Positions 32,926 through 44,124 of a stretch of 64,000 bases of DNA are shown here, in pieces. Every line of letters starts with the position of its first letter. Within the stretch, counting starts at the first letter, position 1. A program made the translations under genes and the position numbers. The notes under the pieces are model-generated. The model had not been told where the DNA came from, did not search any database, and saw only the letters and a list, made by a program, of their open reading frames with translations. Location of the stretch: assembly GCA_028868375.1 (NCBI GenBank), contig JAGWUP010000004.1, positions 154,312 through 218,311 of the forward strand, in the 5' to 3' direction. The stretch comes from Elusimicrobiota bacterium (GTDB lineage: Bacteria; Elusimicrobiota; Elusimicrobia; UBA1565; UBA9628).

Positions 32926-35900
32926 ATGAACAAGCGCGCGAGAGATTCTCATGACAAGCAAGCCGCCAACGCCCCGGCTTTGCTTCCTGCCGCCGCGCCT
33001 TGGCCCGGCCTCTGCAAGCGGGTAGGCGCCGTCGTCGGCTTGCTTCTGGTCGCGGCACTGCTGGTTTTTCACCGCGCCGCCTCCAAGGGCGAGATTTTGG
33101 GCAATCTTGACGCGCTCTTGACCGATCCGGTCTTCAGCTCCGTCGCGCCCAAAGCCATTCTGCGGCATTACGCTTCGGCCGGCCGGACCTGGTACGTGGC
33201 CGAGGACTTTTGCAACGAATTCTACGTCTGGGCTCATTTCACCCGCCGCAGCCTGGCGCGCAAGCAATTCCCATCCTGGATCACCGAAGCCTCCGCGGGC
33301 ATCCCGTTCGCTGGCCGCCAGACCAACGGGATCTTCAGCCTCTTCAAGGTCCCCTATTACATTTTCGGCTCCCCATACTTTTTCCTGGTGGCCGTCCTGC
33401 TGCGCATCCTGTTCGCCGGCGTCTTCATGTATTTGTTCCTTCGACAACACGGCGTCGGCCACGCGGCCGCGGCGTTCGCGGCCGTTTGTTTTCCCTTCAC
33501 CGGCTATTTCACGAGCTGGATTCAAGACCCGCACCCGGACGCCGCCGCCTTCATCCCCGCTTTTTTCCTTCTTGCCGACATGTTCTTGGAGATGAATCGA
33601 GCCAGGGCGGGCCCTCTGCTGTCGGTTGCGGTGGCCCTCTGCATCGCCTGCGGCCATACCGAGACGTCCATGCAGCTCTTTTTGGCCACCGGGCTTTATT
33701 TCGTCTGGGGCCTCTATCTCAGCGGGCAAAAACGCCGCCTGCAAGCCTTGTTCTCTTTCGTGGCCTGGTCGGCCGCCGGGGGCTTGATCGCGGCCGTGCA
33801 CCTCATCCCGTCCCAAGTCTATTTTTCCTCCAGCTACGTGCGGTTTTGGCGCGACCCGCAGTTCTTTTCTTGGCGGCTACTCGGCAACATCTCGCGGCCG
33901 CTGGCTGCGGCGGACGCCGCATGGCTCGCTTTGGCCGCCGCCTCGGCTTACGGGGCCGTTCGGTTCGCGCGTTCGTTCTTCGGCCGGCCTCCTCTGTCCA
34001 GGAGTTGGCCTTGCGAGGTCAGGGACCTGGCCTTGACGACCCTGCTGGCCGGCCTATGCGCGGCGGCCCTCATGAACGCGGGGCTCGAGCCCCTGTGGGG
34101 CTATCAAATCAAGCGGCATATCGCTTTCCCCGCCGACTACGCCGGAATCCTCGCCGTGCCGCTGGGCTTGGCGGCTCTGGCGTCCGGCCGCGTCTGCCCG
34201 CGCCTTAAGGGCCTGGGCCTCATCTACGTCTTTGCCTTTCTTGTCGAGCATAAGGCGCCCGGACTCTGTCATCTCCTGGGCCGCGTTCCCTATGTTGGCA
34301 TGGGCTTCTTCTATTTCAACGGGGACGTCCTGACGTTTACGGCGACGGCGCTGGCCGGCGCCGGGCTTGACGCGCTCCTCGCGCTGTCCGGGCAAGCGCA
34401 TGAAAGCCGCAGGCAGCTGTTCCTTCGTTTTTCATCCGGACTGCTGGCGCTCCTGGCTTGCCTCTCCTTGGCGCCCGGCCTCGCTCGCCTGACGGCGCGC
34501 GCGCTCCCCTTGGGCCTGGTTTCCGATTTCGCGCTGGATCGTCAAAATCCCAGCCTTGGCGGGATCACCGATCCGGGCAGCCGCTCGATTACTTGGTCCC
34601 GTTACACCGTCAGGGGCTGGGGCCCGCCCGATATCCGGCAGGTCCTGGTGGGAGTGCTTTCCGGCTCCCGCACGCTTGTAACCCCGGCGCGGCTGACTCG
34701 AAGATCGGACAAGACCTATTTCGAGGGATCCGTTCCTCTTGACAAGGGATCAAGCGTGATCGCTCTGGTCGACGACGCCGCCGGGCGCCGAACGCCGATC
34801 CACGGCCCCGAGATCGTCTACGACACGCAAGCCCTGTTGTCCCGCTCCGATTGGCTGATTTTCGCCGGAGCGGTCGCCATCGTGCTGCTTGCGATCGCTT
34901 CCCCCCTGCCCAAGGCCGCGCTGATCGTGGCCGTCGCCTTGGCGGCCGGCTGGGATCTGGCGCCGTTGGCGATGCGGCAATACGAGAGCACCCCCAGGAA
35001 GCTGGCCTTTCCCACGAACGCGCCGACGCTGGGCCCGATCCTTCGGGACAAGGGCCTGTTCCGCATCGACACCTTCGGCGGCAAGGGCTGGCACGACGAG
35101 GACATCTTCCGGCCGGAGAGCCCGCTCGATTACGGCATCAGCGACTTTCGAAATCGAGACGCCAGCGACGTGATGGCCTTCAAGAATTTCTTCTGGCTGG
35201 TCCAAGACGCGGCCCAAGCCGGGGGGAGCGCGGCCGCGCGCCTGCTGGGCCTGGCCAACGTCAAATACGTCCTGGCCTCGGTCCGCACGCCCATGCCCAG
35301 GGATGATTTCGAGCTTGTCATGGCCGACAAGAGCGTCGAGCTCTACCGCAACAAGCGCTTCCTGCCCCGGGCCTTGTTCTTCACCAACGCCCTGTTCCTG
35401 CCGGGGATGGATAACGCGGCCGATGATCTGGCCGGCGGCAAGAAACTCGCTGCCCAGATACTCTGGTTGATGAGTCACGGAGGACTGGACCCCGCGAGCG
35501 ACCTGCTCATCGACGCCAGCGGCCCGACGACCGAGCCGGATGGCTCCAAGACGGCGTCCCCGATCCCGGCCTCGATCGTTTCCTACGCGCCGCACCGAGT
35601 CGAGGTCAAGGTCCAGGCCCCCGCCGCCGGCTGGGTCTTCTTGTCGGACACCTACTTCCCGGGCTGGGAGGCCGCCGTCGACGGCACTCCGGCCGAGATT
35701 CTGCGCGCCTGGGTGATGTTTCGGGCCGTGGCCGTCCCGCCCGGCAGCCACACGATCGTGTTCACCTACCGCCCGCTGGGGCTTTGGATCGGCGCCGTCA
35801 TATCGCTGGCGTTCGCGTTCTTGATCCTGGCCCTGTGGGCGTTTGCGCGAAGAGCTCCCGCCTCGTCGTTCTCCTCGGCCTGCGTTCTCGCGGAGACGCT

Positions 35901-35967
35901 GCTCATCGCCTCCTTTGCGGGCTTGCTGGTCTTCTGGATCGGCTGGTGGCTCTGGAGCTGCCATTGA
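32926..35967 (+). CDS. YfhO-like large membrane protein
   Basis: A 1013-residue multi-pass protein with about a dozen hydrophobic segments in the N-terminal half, a periplasmic region (about residues 560-1000) and a last pair of helices. EASAGIPFAGRQTNGIFSLF and, near the end, SDTYFPGWEAAVDGTPAEIL with VPPGSHTIVFTYRPLGLWIG match the YfhO family. That family comprises GT-C-fold proteins linked to glycosylation of envelope polymers such as lipoteichoic acid. Which sugar or acceptor is used here is unknown. TATTAT lies 12 bases before the ATG. Confidence 0.88.
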   Translation: MNKRARDSHDKQAANAPALLPAAAPWPGLCKRVGAVVGLLLVAALLVFHRAASKGEILGNLDALLTDPVFSSVAPKAILRHYASAGRTWYVAEDFCNEFYVWAHFTRRSLARKQFPSWITEASAGIPFAGRQTNGIFSLFKVPYYIFGSPYFFLVAVLLRILFAGVFMYLFLRQHGVGHAAAAFAAVCFPFTGYFTSWIQDPHPDAAAFIPAFFLLADMFLEMNRARAGPLLSVAVALCIACGHTETSMQLFLATGLYFVWGLYLSGQKRRLQALFSFVAWSAAGGLIAAVHLIPSQVYFSSSYVRFWRDPQFFSWRLLGNISRPLAAADAAWLALAAASAYGAVRFARSFFGRPPLSRSWPCEVRDLALTTLLAGLCAAALMNAGLEPLWGYQIKRHIAFPADYAGILAVPLGLAALASGRVCPRLKGLGLIYVFAFLVEHKAPGLCHLLGRVPYVGMGFFYFNGDVLTFTATALAGAGLDALLALSGQAHESRRQLFLRFSSGLLALLACLSLAPGLARLTARALPLGLVSDFALDRQNPSLGGITDPGSRSITWSRYTVRGWGPPDIRQVLVGVLSGSRTLVTPARLTRRSDKTYFEGSVPLDKGSSVIALVDDAAGRRTPIHGPEIVYDTQALLSRSDWLIFAGAVAIVLLAIASPLPKAALIVAVALAAGWDLAPLAMRQYESTPRKLAFPTNAPTLGPILRDKGLFRIDTFGGKGWHDEDIFRPESPLDYGISDFRNRDASDVMAFKNFFWLVQDAAQAGGSAAARLLGLANVKYVLASVRTPMPRDDFELVMADKSVELYRNKRFLPRALFFTNALFLPGMDNAADDLAGGKKLAAQILWLMSHGGLDPASDLLIDASGPTTEPDGSKTASPIPASIVSYAPHRVEVKVQAPAAGWVFLSDTYFPGWEAAVDGTPAEILRAWVMFRAVAVPPGSHTIVFTYRPLGLWIGAVISLAFAFLILALWAFARRAPASSFSSACVLAETLLIASFAGLLVFWIGWWLWSCH

Positions 35968-36006
35968 GAAGGCGGCCGCCGCGCCGAGGGCTGCGCCGCG
36001 GCGAGT

Positions 36007-36783
36007 TCATCCGCGCAAGGGGCGCGCTCGAAACGCCGCCAGCATGACGGCGGCGAAGAGGACGGAGAAGGCGATCTCTTGGTAGCCGGCCCTTCGAAAA
36101 TCGACGCGCCGAGCGTCAAGCCGCGCGGCGGAGGCGGTTTTAAGCAGGGCGGCCATGTAGGCCAGCGGGGCCGGCTCGGGAAGGGCAACGAGGGCGGCGG
36201 CGAGGGCGCAGAGATGGTAGGCGAGGGCGGCGCGGCGGGCGCGGCTTAAGGCGGCCGGGTCGGAGGCTACCGAAAACTCCCGGTGTTGCCGGGCCAGGAG
36301 CTTCACGTGGAAGATCGGCCCGGCGAAATAGGCGGCGCAGGCCGCCCAGAGCAGCCAGGCCTCGGGAGGAAGCTCTCCGCGCGCGGCGTAGAAGGCCGCG
36401 GGAGCGCCCAGGCACAACCCGCACACCCCCGCGAGTTCATTAAGGAAGCTCCGGGCCTTGCCGCGCAGGCGGGCGCTGGTGTCGGCGGCCAATAGCGGCA
36501 GGGCGGCCGCGGCGAAGGCGAGCAGCCAAGTGCGATGGTAGGCCGGAAGCAGGGGAAGAAAGCCAGCCGCCGCCATGAGGGCGCAGGCGGCCGTCCAGCG
36601 CCGAGCCTTCTGATCGCCGGGCCTCCTCAGCAGGGTCTGCAGGGGCGTGCGCGCGAGAAAGGCCGCCAGCGCCCCGAAGCAGAATAGAGCCGAGGGCAGG
36701 GCCCGGGCGCCGGGAGCGGCGAGCAGTCCCAGGGCGATCGGTACGATCAGGACCGCCCAGGAGCCGTGCTCCCTAGGCAGCAT
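36007..36783 (-). CDS. YwiC-like membrane protein
   Basis: 258 residues from the ATG at 36783, with about eight hydrophobic segments. The start MLPREHGSWAVLIVPIALGL is the diagnostic opening of YwiC-like proteins, a family of unknown function. The ATG lies inside the last codons of the hemerythrin gene (11-base overlap), so the two are co-translated. In other bacteria ywiC lies near anaerobic nitrate-respiration genes, and pairing with an oxygen- or NO-responsive hemerythrin is consistent with a respiratory role. That is inference. Confidence 0.8.
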   Translation of the reverse strand: MLPREHGSWAVLIVPIALGLLAAPGARALPSALFCFGALAAFLARTPLQTLLRRPGDQKARRWTAACALMAAAGFLPLLPAYHRTWLLAFAAAALPLLAADTSARLRGKARSFLNELAGVCGLCLGAPAAFYAARGELPPEAWLLWAACAAYFAGPIFHVKLLARQHREFSVASDPAALSRARRAALAYHLCALAAALVALPEPAPLAYMAALLKTASAARLDARRVDFRRAGYQEIAFSVLFAAVMLAAFRARPLRG

Positions 36784-37252
36784 CCGCGGCGTGGCAGCAG
36801 CAGGCGTAGCGCTGCTCCGGAATGGCCTCCAGCGCCCGCTGGATGTCCGCCAGGCCGCCCGCCTCCAGGCCACGGTCGATGGCGGGGTACAGGATCGACT
36901 CCTCCTTCATGTTGTGCGCGGACAAGAGCTCCAACAAGGCGCGCTCGTCCTCGTCGCTGTTCGGGTCGGCGGCGCGGACCTTGTCGTGGATGGCGTCCAG
37001 CCGCCCCTTGATCATGCGGTGCTCCCGGCGCATCACCTCCGTGGGGCCCATGCCCCGCATCCCGGTCTTCTCCTCGAAGGCGGGGAATAGAACGTCCTCT
37101 TCCCAGACGATGTGGCGGGTGAGGCCCTTCAAGAAGGCCTTGAACTTCTCCTTGGCGGCGGCGAAATCGGCGCGCTTGAGCCGTTGGAAATCCGCGAAGA
37201 GCGCGTCCAGCCTGTCGTGGTCCGCCGCGAAATATTCCGAGACGTTGTTCAT
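36773..37252 (-). CDS. Hemerythrin-domain protein
   Basis: 159 residues forming a four-helix HHE domain. Iron-ligand candidates are seen in AADHDRLDALF, HIVWEEDVLFPAFE, MRREHRMIKGRLD and SAHNMKEESILYPAID. Such proteins bind oxygen, or sense or detoxify NO and help repair iron-sulfur centres. The C-terminus ends RYACCCHAADAA, a Cys-Cys-Cys-His cluster that may bind metal and is not typical of the family. AGGAGG lies 7 bases before the ATG. YwiC-like follows with overlap. Confidence 0.9.
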   Translation of the reverse strand: MNNVSEYFAADHDRLDALFADFQRLKRADFAAAKEKFKAFLKGLTRHIVWEEDVLFPAFEEKTGMRGMGPTEVMRREHRMIKGRLDAIHDKVRAADPNSDEDERALLELLSAHNMKEESILYPAIDRGLEAGGLADIQRALEAIPEQRYACCCHAADAA

Positions 37253-37341
37253 GTTCGTTCCTCCTGTCGCGCTGCTTCTTGAGGATAGTATGCCCAATTC
37301 CGGACTTGAGGAACCTGCGCTGGCGCAGGTTTGCCCCGCGC

Positions 37342-38601
37342 TCAAAATCGCAGCAGGGGCAGCAGGCCCGCGGCGGCGAGGGCGAGCAGGAGCAGCAGGC
37401 TGAAACGGCCGCAGCGGCGCTCCGAGAAGATGAAGGCGTAGACGCCCTTGATGGCGTTGTTGCTGGCCGCGGCGACCACGGTCGCTCCGGCGGCCAGGGC
37501 GAGCGGCGTGCCGGCGCCGGCGGTCTGCGTCAAGCCCATGATGAAGGGATCGACGTTGGTCAGCCCCATGATGCCGGCCAGCGTGTAGATGCCGGCCCGG
37601 CCCAGGTAATCGACGGCCAGATGGGTGATGATCAGGACTCCCACGAAGATGGCGGCGAACAGGAAGGCCGCGTCGAGCTCCAGGGGGTTCTTGGCGGGCA
37701 GGCCGTCGCCGGAGGCCGTGTCGGCCTCGTCCGGGCGTTGCGACCAAAGCCAGCCGCTGGCCAGGGCGGCCAGGCCCAGGGCGAGGAAGGAAGGCAAGAG
37801 CCTGGCCATCAGCGCGCGGTTGAACAGAAAAAGCAGCACGATCAGGCGCAGGTACATGACCCCGGAGGCCATCAGGATGCCGCCGGAGTACAGGTGGGGG
37901 CGGCCGCCGTCGCCGGCCTTCTTGGCCAGGGTGACCGTCGTCACGGTCGAGGAATAGGCTCCTCCCAGGACCGCGGAGGCCAGCACCCCGCCGCGGCCCT
38001 TGAGCAGCCTGTGCAACAGATAGCTGCCGTAGGAAACCGCGCTGACGGCGACGACGACCAGCCAGGTCTTGTAGGGATTGAGGGCGAAGGCGGTGTAGTC
38101 GCGGTCGGGGACGGCGGGGAGGATGACGGCCGAGAGCAGAAGGAATTTCGTGAAGGCGAAGATTTCCTCTCCGGCGAAGCGCCGCGAGAGGCCCTCCAGG
38201 GTGTTCTTGAGCTGCAAGAGCAGCATGCTCAGGACCACGATGGTGACGGCGATCCACTCGTAGCCGCGCTGGACCAGGGCGCCCATCAAGTAGGTGATCA
38301 AGGCCGAGACCTCCGTCGTGATCCCCGGCCCCGGCTGGGTGTTGAGCTTGTGCCAGTAGGAAAGCATCATGAAGCCGCCGATGACGGCCAGGCCGACGGT
38401 CAACGGCGTAAGCTGCGTTCCGGAGAGCAGGGCCAGCGCGTAGCCCATCAGCCCCAGCATCGGGAACGTGCGCACCCCGCCGAAGGAATAGGGCGTGCTG
38501 CTCTTGTGCTCCTCGCGCTCCAGGCCGATGAGGAAGCACAAAAAGAGCGTCAGGAGTATCTTCAGCGCGTCGGGAGGCAGGAGAGCGATCAGGTCGGACA
38601 T
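37342..38601 (-). CDS. MgtC/DUF4010 membrane protein
   Basis: 419 residues with about twelve membrane helices. The N-terminal part (ILLTLFLCFLIGLEREEH, GVRTFPMLGLMGY) is MgtC/SapB-like. The C-terminal half (VLGGAYSSTVTTVTLAKKAG, GLTNVDPFIMGLTQTAG) is DUF4010. MgtC-type proteins affect magnesium stress and the membrane ATP synthase, and the DUF4010 architecture is found in many free-living bacteria with no proven role. TATACT lies 14 bases before the ATG. The hemerythrin gene starts 89 bases after the stop. Confidence 0.85.
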   Translation of the reverse strand: MSDLIALLPPDALKILLTLFLCFLIGLEREEHKSSTPYSFGGVRTFPMLGLMGYALALLSGTQLTPLTVGLAVIGGFMMLSYWHKLNTQPGPGITTEVSALITYLMGALVQRGYEWIAVTIVVLSMLLLQLKNTLEGLSRRFAGEEIFAFTKFLLLSAVILPAVPDRDYTAFALNPYKTWLVVVAVSAVSYGSYLLHRLLKGRGGVLASAVLGGAYSSTVTTVTLAKKAGDGGRPHLYSGGILMASGVMYLRLIVLLFLFNRALMARLLPSFLALGLAALASGWLWSQRPDEADTASGDGLPAKNPLELDAAFLFAAIFVGVLIITHLAVDYLGRAGIYTLAGIMGLTNVDPFIMGLTQTAGAGTPLALAAGATVVAAASNNAIKGVYAFIFSERRCGRFSLLLLLALAAAGLLPLLRF

Positions 38602-38653
38602 GCGGCCTCGCCCGGAGTATAGCCGCCGTTTTCGCCGCTGTCAACGCGCGGCG

Positions 38654-40453
<1,800 letters not shown>

Positions 40454-40458
40454 GGGTC

Positions 40459-40677
40459 TTATATCCCCAACTGCGCCAGCATCCGCGAGAGGGTGTCCAG
40501 GGCCTTCACCAGGGCGGGGTGGGAGGCCTCGAAGCTTTGAAGGTTGGCGCGCAGCTCGAGATGGGTCTGGTTGAGCCCGCCCAGCTCGGTCTTGAGCCGG
40601 GCCAGGGCGCGCAGCGCTCCCGCATTGTCGCCGGCCTTGACGGCGGCCTCCAGCTTTTCAAGGGTGTCCTTGATCAT
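40459..40677 (-). CDS. DUF4404-like small helical protein
   Basis: 72 residues, all predicted helix. The start MIKDTLEKLEAAVKAGDNAG and the end FEASHPALVKALDTLSRMLA with QLGI match the two ends of DUF4404 proteins, which are usually longer, so the middle is shortened. Function unknown. It overlaps the SRPBCC gene by 20 bases and precedes the GH15 gene by 5, so all three lie on one transcript. Confidence 0.75.
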   Translation of the reverse strand: MIKDTLEKLEAAVKAGDNAGALRALARLKTELGGLNQTHLELRANLQSFEASHPALVKALDTLSRMLAQLGI

Positions 40678-41239
40678 GGGATCCTCCTCGCGCGCCTTTC
40701 GAGGATAGCATTTGTCGGCGGACGATTTCGGCCTGCACGTGGGAGAGCTGGCTTTGAATGCTGCGCAGGAGCATGCGGCGCGCCAGCGCGCGTGGGATGA
40801 GGGAGGGCTTAAACCTCGCGAAGACCTCGTAGGAGACCGCGCAGGGCCGCGAGGAGGCCGACACGGTCCATGCGCCCTCGTAGCGCTCGAACAGGCCCCC
40901 GCCGAGGTCTCGGAAATCGATGCGCCCAGGCGGCTTCTCGGTCACAGCTAGCCGCAATGAGAAGCGGTGGGAGAAAAACAGCAGGCGGGCGCGGCCGCGC
41001 TGCTCGACGATCGCGCCGTCCGGGCTGCGGCGCACGACGCGGCTTTCGAGCAGGGAGGGGACGAAGCGCGGCAAATCGTCGTAGTCGGTCAGAACGCTCC
41101 AAGCGAGGGACGGGACGGCGTCGACCAGGAAGCGGGCCCGCACGCGAAAGGCCCCGTCCCGGCTCGTCAGCTTGACCGAGGGCCGCGGCGGCTCGGCGGC
41201 GGCCAGGGACAGCGCGGCGGCCAGGAGCAGGAAGCGCAC
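40658..41239 (-). CDS. Exported SRPBCC (START-like) lipid-binding protein
   Basis: 193 residues starting GTG, with a short signal peptide (MRFLLLAAALSLAAAEPP). An SRPBCC fold follows: FLVDAVPSLAWSVLTDYDDL, PRFVPSLLESRVVRR and FERYEGAWTVSASS. This subgroup (COQ10/polyketide-cyclase like) binds hydrophobic small molecules such as quinones or lipids. TAGAAC lies 9 bases before the GTG. It heads an operon with the DUF4404 and GH15 genes; why a lipid binder accompanies a sugar hydrolase is not clear. Confidence 0.82.
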   Translation of the reverse strand: MRFLLLAAALSLAAAEPPRPSVKLTSRDGAFRVRARFLVDAVPSLAWSVLTDYDDLPRFVPSLLESRVVRRSPDGAIVEQRGRARLLFFSHRFSLRLAVTEKPPGRIDFRDLGGGLFERYEGAWTVSASSRPCAVSYEVFARFKPSLIPRALARRMLLRSIQSQLSHVQAEIVRRQMLSSKGARGGSHDQGHP

Positions 41240-41324
41240 GAGGGGAAGGTTCTACAAAAATCCGCGCCCCTACGCCACGCTTCGGCCATGGTTTGGGCCA
41301 TGAGCCCAGCGGCCCAGGCGGGAC

Positions 41325-41336
41325 TAGGTCCTTTGC
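41325..41336 (+). promoter_or_regulatory. TAGGWCCTTTG element, copy c
   Basis: TAGGTCCTTTGC lies 62 bases before the ATG at 41398. The likely -10 (TAGGAT, 41363-41368) begins 38 bases after the element starts, closer than in copies b, d and e. Confidence 0.55.
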
Positions 41337-41397
41337 TTCTAGCGGGCCGCCGCGCTCTTAGCTAGGATGGACCGAGGAAGTAAGGAAGGGGGAAACC

Positions 41398-41916
41398 ATG
41401 AAAGGGATGATCGTCGTCGCTTTGCTGTGCTGCGCGGGACAGGCCGGGGCGCAGAGCTTGGACGGAGCGCAGGCCAAGGCCGGGGCCCTGGCGCGCTTGG
41501 CGCAGCAGGAGTTAAAGCCGGGGATTTTCGCCAGAAAGATCGTCTGCGTCGAGCCCCGGGCGCCCGGGCTGCCCGATTTTTTGCGCTTCTACACGCGGCT
41601 TAACGCCGTGCGCTCCCTGGCCGAGCTGCCCGCCGACGAAGCCCATGCCCTGCCGGTCTGGGACGGCGGGAGCGCCAAGCCGGACGAGTCCGCGGCGCGC
41701 CTGCCCGGCGCCGATTATTTGGCGGCGTCGATTACCCGCGAGACGTTTCGCTACAGCGCCTGGACCTGCGACTCGACCGATTATTGGTTCAGCTTCGCCA
41801 CCGCTTCCCTGTTGCGTCATTCGGGCGCCTCCCAGTGGCCGGTCAAGGCCCATCTGGTCGTGGAGACGCGGGGACAGACGGACTGGGAAGGCGATCTGGA
41901 CTGCGTGGCGCGCTAG
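41398..41916 (+). CDS. Exported protein of unknown function
   Basis: 172 residues with a signal peptide (MKGMIVVALLCCAGQAGAQS). The mature part is about 150 residues with a region AWTCDSTDYWFSFATASLL and cysteines at the C-terminus (GDLDCVAR) that may pair. No known family. Unlike many neighbours it has a leader with a Shine-Dalgarno (GGAAGGGGG, 5 bases before the ATG). It is convergent with gltA, 16 bases away. Confidence 0.75.
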   Translation: MKGMIVVALLCCAGQAGAQSLDGAQAKAGALARLAQQELKPGIFARKIVCVEPRAPGLPDFLRFYTRLNAVRSLAELPADEAHALPVWDGGSAKPDESAARLPGADYLAASITRETFRYSAWTCDSTDYWFSFATASLLRHSGASQWPVKAHLVVETRGQTDWEGDLDCVAR

Positions 41917-41932
41917 CCGCCGGGCCTTCGCG

Positions 41933-43243
41933 CTAGCGCCGCTGGCCCAGCGGGACGTAGTTGGCCTGCCTGGGCCCGGTGTAGATCTGCCGCGGCCTGC
42001 CGATCTTAAAGAAAGGGGACTCGCTCATCTCCTTCCATTGCGCGATCCAGCCCGGCAGGCGGCCCAGGGCGAACATCACGGTGAACATGTTCAGCGGGAT
42101 GCCGATGGCGCGGTAGATGATGCCGGAATAGAAGTCGACGTTCGGGTAGAGCTTGCGCGAGACGAAGTAGTCGTCCTTGAGCGCCGTCTCCTCCAGGCGC
42201 TTGGCGATCTCCAGCAGAGGGTCGTCGACGCCGAGCTTGTTCAAGATGGTGTCGCAGGCCCGCTTGATGATGAGGGCCCGCGGATCGAAGTTCTTGTAGA
42301 CGCGGTGGCCGAAGCCCATCAGCTTGACCCCGCTGTCCTTGTCCTTGACCTTGCCGACGAACTCCTTGACCGAGATGCGGCTTTCCCGGATGGAGTTGAG
42401 CATCTCCAAGGCCTCTTGATTGGCGCCGCCGTGCAGCGGCCCCCACAGAGCCGAGATGCCGGCCGAGACGGAGGCGTAGAGGCTGGCGCGGCTTGAGCCG
42501 ACGAGGCGGACGGTGGAGGCGGAGCAGTTTTGCTCGTGGTCGGCGTGCAGGATCAAGAGCAGGTCCAGGGCGCGCGCCACGTCGGGATCGACGACGTAGT
42601 CCTCCGCCGGCACCGCGAACATCATCTTGAGGAAGTTCGAGCAGTAGTCGAGGCGGTTGTCCGGATAGATCGAGGCCTGTCCGATCGACTTCTTGTAGGA
42701 GAAGGCGGCGATCGTCGGCAGCTTCGCCAGCAGGCGGTAGATCGACAGGGAAAGGGTCTCCGGCGTGTCCGGGGCCTTTTGGTAGAAGGTCGACAGGGTG
42801 CTGACCGCCGAGGAGAGCATCGCCATCGGATGGGCGTCGCGCGGAAAGCCGTCGTAGAAGCGCTTCATGTCCTCGTGGATGAGGGTGTGCCGCGTCAGGT
42901 TGGTGGCGAAGGACTCCAGCTCCTTCTTGTTGGGCAGCTTGCCGTAGATCAGCAGATAGCTCGTCTCCACGAACGTCGACTGCTCGGCCAACTGCTCGAT
43001 GGGGATGCCGCGGTAGCGCAGGATGCCGCGCTCGCCGTCCAAAAAGGTGATGGCGCTGGTGCAGGCGCCGGTGTTCATGTAGCCGTTGTCGAGCGTGATC
43101 AGGCCGGTCTTGGCGCGCAGGCTGGAGATGTCGATGGCGGTCTCGTTCTCTGTTCCCACCACCAGCGGCAATTCGAATTCCTTGCCGTCCACCTTGAGCA
43201 GGGCCTTGCGCGTCGCCGTCTTGTCGAGCGTTTTCTCTGGCAT
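41933..43243 (-). CDS. gltA: Citrate synthase
   Basis: Condenses acetyl-CoA and oxaloacetate. The 436 residues include the N-terminal domain of the longer Gram-negative-type enzyme. Active-site segments are ILHADHEQNCSASTVRLVGS, LWGPLHGGANQEALEML and GFGHRVYKNFDPRA, with the catalytic aspartate in VDFYSGIIYRAIGIP. The start is supported by TAGGAGGTTGT before the ATG. Other TCA enzymes are not in the window. Malic enzyme and phosphoketolase nearby also feed acetyl and C4 pools. Confidence 0.97.
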   Translation of the reverse strand: MPEKTLDKTATRKALLKVDGKEFELPLVVGTENETAIDISSLRAKTGLITLDNGYMNTGACTSAITFLDGERGILRYRGIPIEQLAEQSTFVETSYLLIYGKLPNKKELESFATNLTRHTLIHEDMKRFYDGFPRDAHPMAMLSSAVSTLSTFYQKAPDTPETLSLSIYRLLAKLPTIAAFSYKKSIGQASIYPDNRLDYCSNFLKMMFAVPAEDYVVDPDVARALDLLLILHADHEQNCSASTVRLVGSSRASLYASVSAGISALWGPLHGGANQEALEMLNSIRESRISVKEFVGKVKDKDSGVKLMGFGHRVYKNFDPRALIIKRACDTILNKLGVDDPLLEIAKRLEETALKDDYFVSRKLYPNVDFYSGIIYRAIGIPLNMFTVMFALGRLPGWIAQWKEMSESPFFKIGRPRQIYTGPRQANYVPLGQRR

Positions 43244-43283
43244 ACAACCTCCTAAATTAGGGTGTCAAGCAACGATTGCGCCA

Positions 43284-44120
43284 TCATTGGTAGATGATCA
43301 CGTTGGGGGCGGGCCGCCAGCGCAGGACCTCGCTCGGGCTCATCAGCGGCTTGTCGTTCTTGTAGAACAGCTTGACGCCGGTGAATTCCACCGGCTCCCG
43401 CGCCACCGTCGCGTTGTAGGCGCGGCGCTTGAAGCCGGGGGCGCCGAAGCCGTCCATCACGACGGCCACTTGGACGTTGGGATTAAGGCGGATGCGCTTG
43501 TAGCGGGTCAGCATGTCGTAGGTGAAGCGGTGGACCAGCAAGAGCTTCGGCGGCAGGTGGTAGCGCTCGACGATGCGGGAGAGCAGCAGGGTCGCCACGT
43601 TGACGTCCTCGGCGTCGCTGCTGCCGATGCGCGCGCCGGGCCGAAGCCCGTGGCGCATCTCGAACTCCGGGTCGAGGGCCAGGTGCACGTAGGGGCGCTT
43701 GAGAAACGGCAGCAGGCGCTCCACCTCGGCGCGCACGCTGCTGCGCCCGACCTGTATGTCCAGGATCACCAGCCAATGCCGTTTCTGCGCCCAGGAGCAG
43801 ACCTTCTCGATGAGGGCGCTGTCCATGCGGGTGCGGTAGAGCCCGTCCGGCCCCGGCCAGTCGGAGGCCACCGTCGCCACCAGCTCCAGGCCCGGCCAGA
43901 CCTTGGTCTTGGGGTCCGCCTTCTGCCACTGCCTAGCCGCGCGCTCAAGTTGGGCCAGCATCTCATCCGGGGGCGATTCGCCCAAGACGCCCATGCGCTT
44001 GGACAGGGGATTGCCGTAATAGGTGACGATGCGATGGGCCGGCAACAACCCCGCCGCGCGCTCCGTAGCCGCCGACAGCGGCGCCGCCATCGCCAAAAGC
44101 AGAAGGGCGGCGCGGCTCAT
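43284..44120 (-). CDS. Exported TIM-barrel-like protein, unknown function
   Basis: 278 residues with a signal peptide (MSRAALLLLAMAAPLSAA). The mature protein has IVTYYGNPLSKRMGVLGESP, LELVATVASDWPGPDGLYRT, WLVILDIQVG and LALDPEFEMR, a repeating strand-loop pattern like TIM barrels of glycosidase-like proteins. I recall similar conserved secreted hypotheticals in actinobacteria but no characterised one. E and D in the LALDPEFE segment could be catalytic. It begins 4 bases after the preceding metallopeptidase gene, so the two are probably co-transcribed. Confidence 0.72.
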   Translation of the reverse strand: MSRAALLLLAMAAPLSAATERAAGLLPAHRIVTYYGNPLSKRMGVLGESPPDEMLAQLERAARQWQKADPKTKVWPGLELVATVASDWPGPDGLYRTRMDSALIEKVCSWAQKRHWLVILDIQVGRSSVRAEVERLLPFLKRPYVHLALDPEFEMRHGLRPGARIGSSDAEDVNVATLLLSRIVERYHLPPKLLLVHRFTYDMLTRYKRIRLNPNVQVAVVMDGFGAPGFKRRAYNATVAREPVEFTGVKLFYKNDKPLMSPSEVLRWRPAPNVIIYQ

Positions 44121-44124
44121 GCCG

